A stretch of DNA of 64,000 nucleotides, taken from Litchfieldia alkalitelluris (GTDB lineage: Bacteria; Bacillota; Bacilli; Bacillales; Bacillaceae_L). Each line of letters opens with the position of its first letter. Positions within the stretch are counted from its first letter, which is position 1. This document shows positions 14,546 through 24,415 of the stretch, piece by piece. The stretch is taken from assembly GCF_002019645.1 (NCBI RefSeq), contig NZ_KV917374.1:582856-646855 (forward strand), given 5' to 3'. A model generated the notes under the pieces. That model worked only from the letters and a program-made list of their open reading frames with translations, was not told where the DNA came from and did not search any database. The position numbers and the translations under genes are program-made.

Positions 14546-14965
14546 ATGCGTGGCTTAGCAAAAGGTTTGAAATATACCCTAAAAAACTTAACAAAGAAAA
14601 AGGTGACATACGATTATCCAAATGAACCACTTCCACTACCTGATCGATTCAGAGGCATTCAAAAATTTTACCCAGAAAAATGCATTGTTTGTAACCAATG
14701 TGCAAACATCTGTCCAACAGATTGCATTCAATTAACAGGGAAAAAGCATCCAGATCCTGCGAAAAAAGGGAAGATCATTGATACGTATGATATAAATTTT
14801 GAAATCTGTATATTGTGTGATTTATGTACAGAGGTTTGTCCAACAGAAGCCATCATCATGTCTAATAATTTCGAGCTAGCAACATACAGCAGAGATGATT
14901 TATTCAAGAATTTAGAGTGGTTGGATGAGAACGATACAAACTTACGGAAGGAGAATAAAGCGTGA
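14546..14965 (+). CDS. nuoI: complex I subunit I (two 4Fe-4S clusters)
   Basis: 139 residues with two ferredoxin motifs, CIVCNQCANICPTDC and CILCDLCTEVCPTEA, that bind clusters N6a and N6b leading to NuoB. ATG 14546 follows AAAGGGGTGAAG. It overlaps nuoJ by four bases. Since NuoE, F and G are not encoded here, this subunit is the likely entry point for electrons from an unidentified donor (inference). Confidence 0.97.
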   Translation: MRGLAKGLKYTLKNLTKKKVTYDYPNEPLPLPDRFRGIQKFYPEKCIVCNQCANICPTDCIQLTGKKHPDPAKKGKIIDTYDINFEICILCDLCTEVCPTEAIIMSNNFELATYSRDDLFKNLEWLDENDTNLRKENKA

Positions 14966-15483
14966 GTTTGAGTGGAGAATTTATAGCCTTTATCGTGCTT
15001 GGAGTGATTGCCATCGGTGGCGGAGTCGTGATGATCAATCTAGAAAAGGTTGTACACATGGTTGTTGCCTTAGTTTTTACATTTGTTAGTATTGCAGGAT
15101 TATATGTGATGCTTCATGCGGAATTCTTAGCAGCTGTTCAGATTCTTATCTATTCTGGAGCAATTACAATTATCATGCTCTTTGGGATCATGCTAACAAG
15201 ACATAATGACCGAAGTGAACAGAAAATTAGTTTTGCTCGAAAGTTTATTGTATTAATCGGGGTATTAGGCTTCGGTTTAGCTGTTTATTTAGGGATTTAT
15301 AATCTAGAAATTGGTCAGCAAGAAAGTACGCTGTATGATAAAAATACGGAGCAAATCGGAATTGAACTTTTTTCAAAATTTGTCATTCCATTTGAGCTAA
15401 CATCTGTTGTCCTATTAGTTGCGTTAATTGGAGCGATAGTCTTAGCGAAAAAAGATGAGCCAGAGGAGGCGGAGAAGGAATGA
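14962..15483 (+). CDS. nuoJ: complex I subunit J
   Basis: 173 residues, five predicted membrane helices, with the NuoJ/ND6 segment [20 protein letters not shown] near residue 35 (pi-bulge helix). GTG start overlapping the nuoI stop (GTGA), and its own stop overlaps nuoK (ATGA). The tail is acidic and soluble. Confidence 0.94.
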   Translation: MSLSGEFIAFIVLGVIAIGGGVVMINLEKVVHMVVALVFTFVSIAGLYVMLHAEFLAAVQILIYSGAITIIMLFGIMLTRHNDRSEQKISFARKFIVLIGVLGFGLAVYLGIYNLEIGQQESTLYDKNTEQIGIELFSKFVIPFELTSVVLLVALIGAIVLAKKDEPEEAEKE

Positions 15484-15794
15484 GTACAGTTCCATTATCA
15501 GCTTACCTCACCGTAGCACTGATTCTGTTTTGTATTGGTCTTTATGGTGCCTTATCTAAACGAAATACAATCATTGTCTTAATTTCTATCGAGCTGATGT
15601 TAAATGCGGTGAATATAAACCTGATCGCTTTTAGTAAGTATGGCTTTCAACCGAATATTACAGGGCAAATCTTTGCACTATTTGTCATTGCGATAGCAGC
15701 AGCAGAAGTAGCAGTTGGAATTGCGATATTAATAGCTTTATATCGCAACCGTCAAACAGTTAATGTCGATGAAATGGATACAATGAAAAATTAA
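15480..15794 (+). CDS. nuoK: complex I subunit K
   Basis: 104 residues, three membrane helices. The two conserved buried glutamates are seen in [13 protein letters not shown] and [12 protein letters not shown], essential for proton coupling in NuoK/ND4L. Start coupled to nuoJ. A 96-base gap leads to nuoL. Confidence 0.96.
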   Translation: MSTVPLSAYLTVALILFCIGLYGALSKRNTIIVLISIELMLNAVNINLIAFSKYGFQPNITGQIFALFVIAIAAAEVAVGIAILIALYRNRQTVNVDEMDTMKN

Positions 15795-15890
15795 AATGCA
15801 AAACAGGATGGCTTTTTTTGACAATGTTCTAGATTTACGGGTAGCAATGTCAAGGGAATGCCCAATTTAGAAGAAGGGGAATGTGATACG

Positions 15891-17759
15891 ATGATGGAAA
15901 ATGCATGGATCATACCGCTTTTCCCGCTTATCTCTTTTTTAGTCCTTCTTGTTTTTGGTAAACGACTGAAGCAATTTAGTTCAGCACTAGGGATGGTTTT
16001 GGTGTTATGTTCTTTCGTTTATTCTTTGTTGGTATTATTTGAGCGATTCACAAATCCAACATTTAAAAATGAGGGTACTTGGTTAACAATAGGGGATGTT
16101 CAATTAACAGCGGGTTTTGAAATTAATCAATTAAATGCGCTCATGCTAGTAATAGTATCGCTGGTTAGTTTTCTAGTACATATGTATTCAATTGGATATA
16201 TGCATGGCGATGATCGTTTTCATGTGTTTTATGCATATCTAGGACTCTTTACATTTGCGATGCTCGGATTAGTCATGTCACCTAATCTTTTGCAAACCTA
16301 TATATTCTGGGAGCTTGTAGGTGTAGGTTCATTTTTACTGATAGGATTCTATTTTTATAAAAATGAAGCAAGAGCAGCAGCGAAAAAAGCATTCATTATG
16401 ACTCGTATCGGTGATGTAGGGTTACTAATCGGAATGATTCTACTGTTCTGGCAGGTTGGTAGTTTTGAATATGATCAAATTTTTGCTGCGGTAGAAGCTG
16501 GAGCAATCTCATATGAAATGATTACCTTAACGGCGATTTTAATCTTTGTTGGGGCGGTTGGTAAGTCGGGTCAATTCCCATTACATACATGGTTACCTGA
16601 TGCAATGGAAGGTCCAACACCTGTTTCAGCACTTATCCATGCTGCCACAATGGTTGCTGCAGGGGTCTATTTAGTCGCTACTACCTTCCCGTTATTTGCG
16701 GCAAGTGAAGCTGCCTTAACAACGGTAGCCGTAATTGGTGGATTTACTGCCATTTTTGCAGCAAGTATCGGTCTTGCTCAAAAGGATATTAAACGAGTTC
16801 TTGCATATTCAACCGTCAGTCAGCTTGGTTATATGATGCTTGCGCTAGGTTCAGCTGGTTATGCTGCAGGTGTGTTTCATTTAATGACTCACGCATTCTT
16901 TAAAGCACTGTTATTCTTAGCGGCAGGAAGTGTCATTCATGCTGTACATACTCAAAACATTCATGAAATGGGTGGGCTCTGGAAAAAACTCAAAGTAACG
17001 GGACCATTATTCCTTATAGGAACGCTTGCAATTAGTGGCGTACCACTTTTTTCAGGATTTTTTAGTAAGGAAGAAATTCTCCTTGCAACATGGGTCCACG
17101 GAAACTATTTCTTATTTTGGTTAGCAATGATTGCTGCTTTCTTTACATCATTTTATATGTTCCGTCTGTTCTTCCTAGTATTTTTAGGAGAGGGGAAAAA
17201 GGAGCACAAGAAAACGCACGAATCACCAAGTGTGATGACCGTACCGATGATCATTCTTGCTGTGTTAGCCGTATTCTCTGGATATGTGAACACACCATGG
17301 TTCGGTACATTTTTAGGAGATTGGTTAACAAAAGGAACTCATTTATACGGGCATGGCCACGTGGATGGGGCGGCTTGGATTATGATTGTAGCAACACTAG
17401 TCTCTTTAGGCGGAATTTTGTTAGCATATCTAATGTATTCAAAAAATACGATTCCAAGAGATTGGCTTTCGTCTAGAGCGCCAATCCTGCATAGCATTGT
17501 CTATCGAAAATATTTTGTTGATGAGTTTTATCAATCAACGATTGTGTATGCAACCAAGGCCTTTAGCTTATTCCTTAAATACATCGATGTCTTCCTTATG
17601 GCAGGCGCCGGTAAAGGGGTAGCATCATTTACGAATGGTCTAGGTAAGCTTGGATCGAAGCTTCAAACAGGGCAGGTTCAAGTTTATGGAACAGTGGCCT
17701 TTCTTGGCTTAGCTGTTATCATCGTCATATTTGCACTAACAGGGGGGTACTTACGATGA
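15891..17759 (+). CDS. nuoL: complex I subunit L (antiporter-like proton channel)
   Basis: 622 residues with about 16 membrane helices and the long lateral helix near the C-terminus. The proton-pathway motif GKSGQFPLHTWLPDAMEGPTP and the broken-helix region HAATMVAAGVYL are present. I chose ATG 15891 (the first of two adjacent ATGs) with AAGGGGAA upstream; 11 further in-frame residues before it have no comparable site. Overlaps nuoM by four bases. Confidence 0.96.
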   Translation: MMENAWIIPLFPLISFLVLLVFGKRLKQFSSALGMVLVLCSFVYSLLVLFERFTNPTFKNEGTWLTIGDVQLTAGFEINQLNALMLVIVSLVSFLVHMYSIGYMHGDDRFHVFYAYLGLFTFAMLGLVMSPNLLQTYIFWELVGVGSFLLIGFYFYKNEARAAAKKAFIMTRIGDVGLLIGMILLFWQVGSFEYDQIFAAVEAGAISYEMITLTAILIFVGAVGKSGQFPLHTWLPDAMEGPTPVSALIHAATMVAAGVYLVATTFPLFAASEAALTTVAVIGGFTAIFAASIGLAQKDIKRVLAYSTVSQLGYMMLALGSAGYAAGVFHLMTHAFFKALLFLAAGSVIHAVHTQNIHEMGGLWKKLKVTGPLFLIGTLAISGVPLFSGFFSKEEILLATWVHGNYFLFWLAMIAAFFTSFYMFRLFFLVFLGEGKKEHKKTHESPSVMTVPMIILAVLAVFSGYVNTPWFGTFLGDWLTKGTHLYGHGHVDGAAWIMIVATLVSLGGILLAYLMYSKNTIPRDWLSSRAPILHSIVYRKYFVDEFYQSTIVYATKAFSLFLKYIDVFLMAGAGKGVASFTNGLGKLGSKLQTGQVQVYGTVAFLGLAVIIVIFALTGGYLR

Positions 17760-19264
17760 ACGATTCCTATTTATTATCATTATTAGTGTTCTCCCCTGCC
17801 ATTGGTATTGTTCTTTTAAGCTTTATTCCGAAAGTCCAGGAACAAACATTAAAGCTGGTTGGTTTTCTGTCAACATTGCCACCATTATTACTTGTGTTTG
17901 TTCTTTATAGCTATTACCGAGGTGGAACAGAGCTATCTAGCTTCTCTGAAAAGCTAAACTGGTTTGGCATTATGGGAGCTGGCCAACCGTTCTCGATTAA
18001 TTATGAGCTAGGGTTAAGTGGTCTTTCTCTAGTGATGGTTATTTTAACAGCAGTTATTTCTACATTAGCAGCGATTGCATCTATTCATATTAAAAAAGAG
18101 TGGAAAGGATATTTTATCCTATTTTTACTTCTTGAAATTGGGATGCTCGGGGTTTTTGTCGCAGAGAATTTATTCTTGTTCTTCCTATTTTTTGAGGTAA
18201 CTTTAGTAGCCATGTTCTTTCTAATTGGAAAATGGGGTTATTTTGAAAAAGAAAAAGCTGCATTTCGCTTCTTAATTTACAACGGGATTGGGTCAGCGAT
18301 TTTATTGATTGTCATTATGATCTTGTTTGCAAGAACAGGAACAACTAATATTGCAGCTATTATGAGCATGTTAGCAAGTCCGAGTGGAACACTTCCAACC
18401 GGGGATATTTCCTCGGAATTAAAATATGGCTTACTGATTGCCTTATTAGTAGCGTTTGGTATTAAATTACCAATTTTCCCATTACATACATGGATGCTTC
18501 ATGTCCATGTTCAAGCACCACCATCAATTGTTATGCTTCACTCAGGTGTGCTACTTAAGATTGGAGCATTCGGTCTCATTCGATTTGGATTAGGATTTTT
18601 TCCTGAGGAGTTCAGTAACCTAGCATGGCTCATTGCTTTATTAGGTGTCGTTAACCTGTTATATGGGGCGTTCCTTGCATTTATCCAGGATGACTTTAAA
18701 ATGGTGTTAGCTTATTCAAGTATTTCTCATATGGGAATTGTCTTAATTGGTTTAGGTTCGTTAAATGAAGCGGGGATCCAAGGAGCAATTTTCCAGGTGG
18801 TTTCACACGGTTTAATTTCAGCGCTGCTGTTCTTCTTAATCGGTGTAATATATGAGCGTGTTGGAACGTCGTATATCGGAAAGCTAGGAGGCCTAGCGAA
18901 GGTAATGCCGATTACAGCGGGCTTCCTACTAACAGGGGCATTAGCTTCTTTAGGTTTACCAGGAATGTCCGGATTTGTCAGTGAATTTATGGCCTTCCTT
19001 GGATTGTTTAAGGAAATGCCAATACTTGCTGCTATTGGTACAATCGGTATTATCATGACAGCTGTATACCTTTTGAGAGCAGTATTAAATGTAACGTATG
19101 GAAAAACAAAGCAATATGAAAATATAGTAGATATCAGCAAGGTTGAAATGGTCCCGGTTTTAGTCTTAGTAGGCTTCATTGTTTTAATTGGAGTATACCC
19201 TAATGTCTTAACACAACCACTTCAACTAGTGTTAGAAAATATCGTACTAGGGATAGGGGGGTAA
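17756..19264 (+). CDS. nuoM: complex I subunit M (antiporter-like)
   Basis: 502 residues, 14 membrane helices. The conserved glutamate helix around FFEVTLVAMFFLIGKWG and the lysine helix GIKLPIFPLHTWMLHVHVQA identify NuoM/ND4. The sequence reads MLHVHVQAPPS where many relatives have LPDAHTEAPT, a modest divergence. Coupled to nuoL (ATGA) and five bases from nuoN. Confidence 0.96.
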   Translation: MNDSYLLSLLVFSPAIGIVLLSFIPKVQEQTLKLVGFLSTLPPLLLVFVLYSYYRGGTELSSFSEKLNWFGIMGAGQPFSINYELGLSGLSLVMVILTAVISTLAAIASIHIKKEWKGYFILFLLLEIGMLGVFVAENLFLFFLFFEVTLVAMFFLIGKWGYFEKEKAAFRFLIYNGIGSAILLIVIMILFARTGTTNIAAIMSMLASPSGTLPTGDISSELKYGLLIALLVAFGIKLPIFPLHTWMLHVHVQAPPSIVMLHSGVLLKIGAFGLIRFGLGFFPEEFSNLAWLIALLGVVNLLYGAFLAFIQDDFKMVLAYSSISHMGIVLIGLGSLNEAGIQGAIFQVVSHGLISALLFFLIGVIYERVGTSYIGKLGGLAKVMPITAGFLLTGALASLGLPGMSGFVSEFMAFLGLFKEMPILAAIGTIGIIMTAVYLLRAVLNVTYGKTKQYENIVDISKVEMVPVLVLVGFIVLIGVYPNVLTQPLQLVLENIVLGIGG

Positions 19265-19268
19265 GCAG

Positions 19269-20777
19269 ATGGATCTCGAGACATTACTTAGCTATGAATG
19301 GGGAGCCATGCTACCTGAATTCATTATCCTTGGGGTAGCCACCTTACTTTCACTAATTGATTTATTTATGGGCAAAGGAAAAAGTAGAAAGCCTCTAGCT
19401 TGGCTTGGAATTGCTGGGATTATTTTAGCCATCATATCTCTAGTGAGTATGACAGGAACAGGTGTGACGAGCATCTTATTTGATACGTTCCGCCTTGATT
19501 CCTTTGCTATTGCTTTTAAGCTTATTTTACTTCTTGGATCATTGATGGTTTTACTTATGGCAATGGACTACGAGCCAAAGGGTGGATTTGGTAATCGTGG
19601 TGAATTTTATTACTTGTTCTTAACTGGGCTTCTTGGTGCAATGATTATGTCATCAAGTGGTGATCTTATTACCATTTTTGTTGGACTTGAGCTTCTATCG
19701 ATTTCATCTTATATTTTAGCTGGACTTAGAAAAAACAATCAGCTTTCTAATGAATCAGCAATGAAATATGTGATTAATGGAAGTATTTCAACAGCAATTC
19801 TTTTATTTGGAATGAGTTATGTATACGGACTTACCGGTACAACCAACTTGCGCGAAATCCTAGGCTTACTAGGTCATTTAAATAGTAACAATTCTATTTA
19901 TATCATTGGGATTGCCTTATTTATGATTTTCATTGGGATCTCATTTAAGCTCGCTACTGCCCCATTTCACATGTGGGCACCAGACGTATACCAAGGAGCA
20001 CCAACACCAGTTGCAGCCTTTTTAAGTGTCGTTTCAAAAACAGCGGGGTTTATTATCTTAATCCGTCTAATCATTACGATTTTCGTTAGCGTTCCTTCTG
20101 GTGATGCAGAAGTACCAAGCTTTATTTATCAAGTCAAAGATTATATAGGGTTCTTTGCTGCTGTTACCATGATTGTCGGTAACACTGTCGCACTGAGACA
20201 AAGAAATGTAAAACGACTGTTAGCTTACTCTAGTATTGCCCATGCAGGATACCTATTAGTAGCTTTTGCTACTTTATCATATTTTATGTTTAGTGCAGTG
20301 TGGTTCTACTTACTCGCTTACTTATTCATGAATATTGGGGTATTTGCGATTTTACAAGTGATTTCGTCTAAATCGGATTCTAATGATATTAGTCAATTTG
20401 CTGGTCTTTACAAAAGGTCACCAGTAACCGCTATTTCTTTAGCAATCCTGATTCTTTCATTAGCAGGAATACCTGGTACGGCAGGATTTATTGGTAAAAT
20501 GAATATTTTCCTTGGTGCATTCATGACCCAGCCAGCACATTATGTTTTAGCTGGAATTATGATTGCGACAACGGTTGTTTCTTACTTTTACTATTTCGGA
20601 ATTTTCACCCAAATGTTCTTCAGACCAGCTGCAGATCAAAGTGAGGTCAAGCTTCCATTAGGAGTTTTACTGGTAGTAATCATCAGTGTGGTTGGAACAA
20701 TCGCTCTTGGAATATTCCCAAGCATTGCGTTTGATTTCTTAACAACGATTGAACATTTTGGTGACTTTATACAATAA
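19269..20777 (+). CDS. nuoN: complex I subunit N (antiporter-like)
   Basis: 502 residues, 14 membrane helices. Conserved FVGLELLSISSYILAG and the lysine helix FKLATAPFHMWAPDVYQGAP identify NuoN/ND2. Last gene of the operon, followed by a strong terminator at 20821-20850. No nuoE, nuoF or nuoG genes are found upstream or downstream in the window. Confidence 0.97.
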   Translation: MDLETLLSYEWGAMLPEFIILGVATLLSLIDLFMGKGKSRKPLAWLGIAGIILAIISLVSMTGTGVTSILFDTFRLDSFAIAFKLILLLGSLMVLLMAMDYEPKGGFGNRGEFYYLFLTGLLGAMIMSSSGDLITIFVGLELLSISSYILAGLRKNNQLSNESAMKYVINGSISTAILLFGMSYVYGLTGTTNLREILGLLGHLNSNNSIYIIGIALFMIFIGISFKLATAPFHMWAPDVYQGAPTPVAAFLSVVSKTAGFIILIRLIITIFVSVPSGDAEVPSFIYQVKDYIGFFAAVTMIVGNTVALRQRNVKRLLAYSSIAHAGYLLVAFATLSYFMFSAVWFYLLAYLFMNIGVFAILQVISSKSDSNDISQFAGLYKRSPVTAISLAILILSLAGIPGTAGFIGKMNIFLGAFMTQPAHYVLAGIMIATTVVSYFYYFGIFTQMFFRPAADQSEVKLPLGVLLVVIISVVGTIALGIFPSIAFDFLTTIEHFGDFIQ

Positions 20778-20818
20778 AAGGGTAAATAGTTTTATTTCAT
20801 AAGTGGATATGTTTTAAT

Positions 20819-20850
20819 AAAAAGAAGGAGTATGAGCTCCTTCTTTTTAT
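20819..20850 (+). terminator. terminator of the nuo operon
   Basis: AAAGAAGGAG and CTCCTTCTTT arms around a six-base loop, then a T-run. Confidence 0.93.
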
Positions 20851-20877
20851 TTTGTACATACGTTTGGAGTGAATCAA

Positions 20878-21114
20878 TTGCTAGCTGGATTTGGATATCA
20901 AGCATTAATAAGTATTATTTCTCATCTTATTTTTATCATCATTACATGGTGGGCTTTACAAAGCTTTAATTTCGATAAATGGTTTAAGGCAGGACATGTT
21001 ATTCAGGCGAGGATTGTGATTATTTTTATAACAATTATTATTGGATCAGCGGTGAGTAACTTTTTCTTGGATTATTTAATTTGGTCCCAGCAGTTGCCGA
21101 ATTTGTTTTTTTAA
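20878..21114 (+). CDS. ywzB: YwzB-like small membrane protein (DUF1146)
   Basis: 78 residues with two hydrophobic helices and the family signature ITWWALQSFNFDKW. In B. subtilis ywzB lies between atpC and murAA; here it sits at the same relative place, but behind the inserted nuo operon. I chose TTG 20878 because GGAG at 20866-20869 is eight bases upstream; the GTG at 20869 overlaps that site. Function unknown. Confidence 0.85.
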   Translation: MLAGFGYQALISIISHLIFIIITWWALQSFNFDKWFKAGHVIQARIVIIFITIIIGSAVSNFFLDYLIWSQQLPNLFF

Positions 21115-21124
21115 CCTGAAAATA

Positions 21125-21292
21125 GCTTAGGTAGTGGAGTTCCATGAGCTGCGCGATCCACTTGCTTTCCGCGGGGTGGTCCGTGAGCCTCCTCGTCGCC
21201 AGGGGCGGGCTCCTGTGGGGTCTCACGAGACCGCTAGATCCCGCAGGAGTCAAGTGGTGGTCTCCGCTCATTCCGCACTTAGGAGTAAACAT
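21125..21292 (-). repeat. GC-rich dispersed hairpin element, copy 2 (inverted)
   Basis: Reverse complement of the family: GATCCACTTGCTTTCCGCGG, GAGCCTCCTCGTCGC, GGGGTCTC, CCCGCAGGAGTCAAGTGG and CTCCGCTCATTCCGCAC in order. A 25-base fragment with CCCGCAGGAGTCAAG recurs at 21378-21395. Confidence 0.9.
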
Positions 21293-21401
21293 TTTCATAC
21301 ACCATGGTGCTAATTTTAATTAGCATGGGTGTTTACCTTAAAAATAACTTAGGCTGGAGAGTTTCAATCGCTGCTAAATCCCGCAGGAGTCAAGTAAAGT
21401 A

Positions 21402-21603
21402 AATAGAATAGAGGGCAAAATTTCCCCTAATTCATAAATAGCATTGAAATTAGCTTAAATAGAGGGAGAAATTACTCTTATTTGACTAGAAATACATGTA
21501 AATAGGTAATTTTGGTCTTAATAAGGGAAAAAGTTCCCTCTATTTCACCCAAAACTAGCTCTAATCTGCAATTAACGGAAAAATTTCCCCTTATTTATTC
21601 CCT
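21402..21603 (+). repeat. palindrome-array element, copy 1
   Basis: Four AT-rich palindromes of the type AGAGGGNAAAATTTCCCCT centred near 21420, 21470, 21531 and 21582 (spacings about 50, 61 and 51 bp). The reverse complement of the whole block matches 40075-40272 almost base for base, including AGATTAGAGCT and ATTTATGAATTA between the palindromes. Confidence 0.85.
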
Positions 21604-21804
21604 AGGTAAGGACGTTAGAACCTCATTTAGAATACGTCCGGTGAACCATGTCACAAGTAAGAAAAAAAGAGTTCAATTCTAAGCAGTCGGTACTGTAGTT
21701 TGCTACATCGTATAAATATCATATTCAGCAAAGCATAGCTAACTTTATGAAATAGCTCACTTAAAGTAACGGTGAGTTAGTTTAAGAGCGATTTCAGAGC
21801 AAAA

Positions 21805-21836
21805 GGTTCAGATTGTAATTATCTGATCCTTTTTTG
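21805..21836 (+). terminator. orphan intrinsic terminator
   Basis: GGTTCAGAT and ATCTGATCC arms (one mismatch) followed by six Ts. No gene ends here, so it may end a small RNA or be a remnant of the missing ywmB-like gene. Confidence 0.55.
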
Positions 21837-21967
21837 AAGTTGTTATTAGTGTTGCTAGTTCGCCCGCGAACCCATTGCTAATTTAACCTGCGAATTAAAG
21901 TTTTCTCCCTCTTAACCGAACGGGTTATCCTGAATAAAATTTGGGGTTTAAAAAAATCATCTAGTTT

Positions 21968-21998
21968 ACCGGCCATAAGTTTTTTGGTCGGTTTTTTA
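21968..21998 (+). terminator. second orphan intrinsic terminator
   Basis: ACCGGCC and GGTCGGT arms (one G-U pair), then six Ts. Also without an obvious gene upstream. Confidence 0.5.
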
Positions 21999-22490
21999 TT
22001 TGAAGGAAATGTTAGGATAGGGGGTTCATTTAGGTATTTAGTCTCCTTTATTTTTGAGGGGTTCGTAACATTCGATAATGATCAGGCTTTCATTCTTATG
22101 AATGTAACTGATAATTTTACCAAGTATGAGCAGTCCGTAACTGGAAAAAATGAAGATAAGGAGAGGAAGTAACGTATATAGAAATACATCGTTAGTATGT
22201 CAGGCATTTCTGTTTTTAGTTTGGTAAATTTACCTATATCATTTTTTAAAATAATCAAGTATGATAAATTTTATGTGAATTCTCGTTTGAAGAATTTCTG
22301 AGCGAGAGCTCGGCAGATGATTCGGCAAATAATTAATCATACAAATTACCGACAAAAAGTCTTAAATTTATTCGAATTCTTGTAAATGTGTATAAAAAAA
22401 TCGGCGATTATTAATTTCTCCTATTTTTCTACTACAAAAGTAGACAAAAATCCGTAAAATCAAACAAAATCCCCTTTAATAAAGTACAAT
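21999..22490. other. gene-free stretch between ywzB and murAA
   Basis: A 62-codon frame at 21984-22172 begins inside the terminator and has no ribosome-binding site. In B. subtilis ywmB occupies this interval; no ywmB-like protein is seen here. Confidence 0.5.
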
Positions 22491-22493
22491 TTA

Positions 22494-22522
22494 GTGATAC
22501 GATTGTAAGTGTTTTGTATAAT
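22494..22522 (+). promoter_or_regulatory. candidate murAA promoter
   Basis: GTGATA at 22494-22499, a 17-bp spacer and TATAAT at 22517-22522. It would give a leader of about 235 nt that includes the hairpin at 22671-22715. Confidence 0.5.
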
Positions 22523-22670
22523 CTGACGGATTTTTATAGAAGAACAACAATTAATGGAATCATTTCATATAGAGACATTTGACTCATGTGTTGCATATAC
22601 TGAGCATTGTGGAAGAGAAAACTTCTTTTACACTTTTAAGAAATGAATATACAAATCGCCAAAAAACAAG

Positions 22671-22715
22671 ATGATTGGGCGCCCAACCTACCAGTGTAGT
22701 TGGCACACCAATCAT
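22671..22715 (+). promoter_or_regulatory. two-stem leader hairpin before murAA
   Basis: Outer arms ATGATTGG (22671-22678) and CCAATCAT (22708-22715) enclose a second stem CCAAC-CTA / TAG-TTGG. It ends 47 bases before the TTG start. No U-run follows, so a translational or stability role is more likely than termination. Confidence 0.5.
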
Positions 22716-22762
22716 GATGATTGAATATTAATATAGAGAAAATGGACGCGGAGGGGAATACC

Positions 22763-24061
22763 TTGGAAAAAATCATCGTCCGTGGCGGTCGTAAGCTAAA
22801 CGGTACTGTAAAAGTTGAAGGTGCAAAAAATGCCGTTTTGCCAGTTATCGCTGCATCCTTATTAGCGAGTGAAGGAAAGAGTGTAATTAATGAAGTACCC
22901 ACGCTCTCCGATGTATACACGATTAATGAAGTATTGCGTTATTTAAATGCAGAGGTATCATTTGACAATAATCAAATCGTAGTAGATGCATCAAGAGAGT
23001 TGAAGACAGAAGCACCATTTGAATATGTTCGAAAGATGAGAGCATCAGTATTAGTGATGGGATCGCTTTTAGCAAGAAATGGTCATGCACGAATTGCGTT
23101 ACCAGGCGGATGTGCCATTGGATCTCGTCCAATAGATCAACATTTAAAAGGCTTTGAAGCAATGGGAGCTAAAGTAAAGGTTGGCAATGGCTTTATTGAT
23201 GCAGAGGTTGACGGAAGACTTCGTGGAGCTAAAGTATATTTAGACTTCCCAAGTGTAGGTGCGACTGAGAATATTATGATGGCTGCAACGTTAGCAGATG
23301 GCGTTACCGTTTTAGAAAATGTCGCGAAAGAACCAGAAATTGTTGACTTAGCTAACTTCTTAAATGGAATGGGCGCTAAAGTTCGCGGAGCTGGTACTGG
23401 AACCATTCGAATTGAAGGTGTCGAAAAGCTATACGGTACAAATCATAACATCATTCCTGATCGCATTGAGGCAGGTACTTTTATGGTAGCTGCAGCAATC
23501 ACAGGAGGAAATGTATTAGTGCAAGGCGCAGTTCCTGAGCATCTAAGCTCATTAATTGCAAAAATGGAAGAAATGGGCGTTAAGTTTATTGAAGAAAGTG
23601 AAGGCTTACGTGTTATTGGGCCAGAGAACTTAAAAGCAATTGATATTAAAACAATGCCTCACCCAGGTTTCCCAACAGATATGCAATCTCAAATGATGGC
23701 CCTATTACTTCGTGCGAAAGGCACAAGTATGATTACAGAAACAGTCTTTGAAAATCGATTCATGCATGTGGAAGAGTTCCGACGCATGAATGGGAATATC
23801 AAGATTGAGGGTCGTTCGGTCATTATCAATGGACCAACTGAGCTTCAGGGTGCTGAAGTTAGTGCAACTGATCTAAGAGCTGCAGCGGCATTGGTTTTAT
23901 CAGGGCTTGTAGCTGATGGCTATACTCGAGTAACGGAACTTAAGCATTTAGACCGAGGGTATGTTGGTTTCCATGAAAAGCTTGCAGAACTTGGAGCAGA
24001 TATAGAAAGAGTTACCGAGGCAGTAGAATCAGTATCAAATGAAATAAACATTAACATGTAA
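22763..24061 (+). CDS. murAA: UDP-N-acetylglucosamine 1-carboxyvinyltransferase
   Basis: 432 residues. Catalyses the first committed step of peptidoglycan synthesis, transfer of enolpyruvate from PEP to UDP-GlcNAc. Conserved [15 protein letters not shown] at the N-terminus, catalytic cysteine in [19 protein letters not shown], and [16 protein letters not shown]. The start is TTG 22763 behind GGAGGGGAA, giving MEKIIVRGG as in B. subtilis MurAA; the ATG 42 bases upstream is not supported. The neighbourhood (ywzB before, spoIID after) is that of the murAA paralogue. Confidence 0.98.
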   Translation: MEKIIVRGGRKLNGTVKVEGAKNAVLPVIAASLLASEGKSVINEVPTLSDVYTINEVLRYLNAEVSFDNNQIVVDASRELKTEAPFEYVRKMRASVLVMGSLLARNGHARIALPGGCAIGSRPIDQHLKGFEAMGAKVKVGNGFIDAEVDGRLRGAKVYLDFPSVGATENIMMAATLADGVTVLENVAKEPEIVDLANFLNGMGAKVRGAGTGTIRIEGVEKLYGTNHNIIPDRIEAGTFMVAAAITGGNVLVQGAVPEHLSSLIAKMEEMGVKFIEESEGLRVIGPENLKAIDIKTMPHPGFPTDMQSQMMALLLRAKGTSMITETVFENRFMHVEEFRRMNGNIKIEGRSVIINGPTELQGAEVSATDLRAAAALVLSGLVADGYTRVTELKHLDRGYVGFHEKLAELGADIERVTEAVESVSNEININM

Positions 24062-24074
24062 AAATAAATGACAG

Positions 24075-24122
24075 AAAGAGCTAGAGATCACTTCTTCATA
24101 GTGGAATCTCTAGCTCTTTTTT
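24075..24122 (+). terminator. terminator of murAA
   Basis: Fourteen-base arms (AAAGAGCTAGAGAT / ATCTCTAGCTCTTT) followed by a T-run. Confidence 0.93.
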
Positions 24123-24237
24123 GTTAGGGTAACAAATAAGTTAGTAAAAAATAATTGACCATTAATGAAAAAGGTGAAGGGTCTCTTACTTGTGTTTCTC
24201 GCTATGAGTATTTGCATCAAAGAGGTTGAAAAGTAAT

Positions 24238-24385
24238 AACTTAGTTGGATGAGCGGAAGTTCACTCGACTCCTGCGGGATGCAGCGGGCAGAGTGAGACC
24301 CCGCAGGAGCGTGCGACGAGAAGGCTCACCGCACGCCCCGCGGTATCCCGCGAGTGAACTGTAGCGAATGAATCTCCAAGGTAGA
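24238..24385 (+). repeat. GC-rich dispersed hairpin element, copy 3
   Basis: CTCGACTCCTGCGGGATGCA, GAGACCCCGCAGGAGC, GCGACGAGAAGGCTCACC and CCCCGCGGTATCCCGCGAG, in the family order. It ends about 30 bases before the next small gene. Confidence 0.9.
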
Positions 24386-24415
24386 GTCCTTATTATTAAA
24401 AGAGGAGGAACTAAA

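Noticed and set aside
14355..14636. Minus-strand frames in the nuoH-nuoI gap
   Set aside because: They are readings of the dispersed GC-rich hairpin element.
17090..17476. 128-codon frame inside nuoL
   Set aside because: Out-of-frame shadow of a long conserved gene.
21984..22172. 62-codon frame between ywzB and murAA
   Set aside because: Starts within a terminator stem, no ribosome-binding site, no family features.
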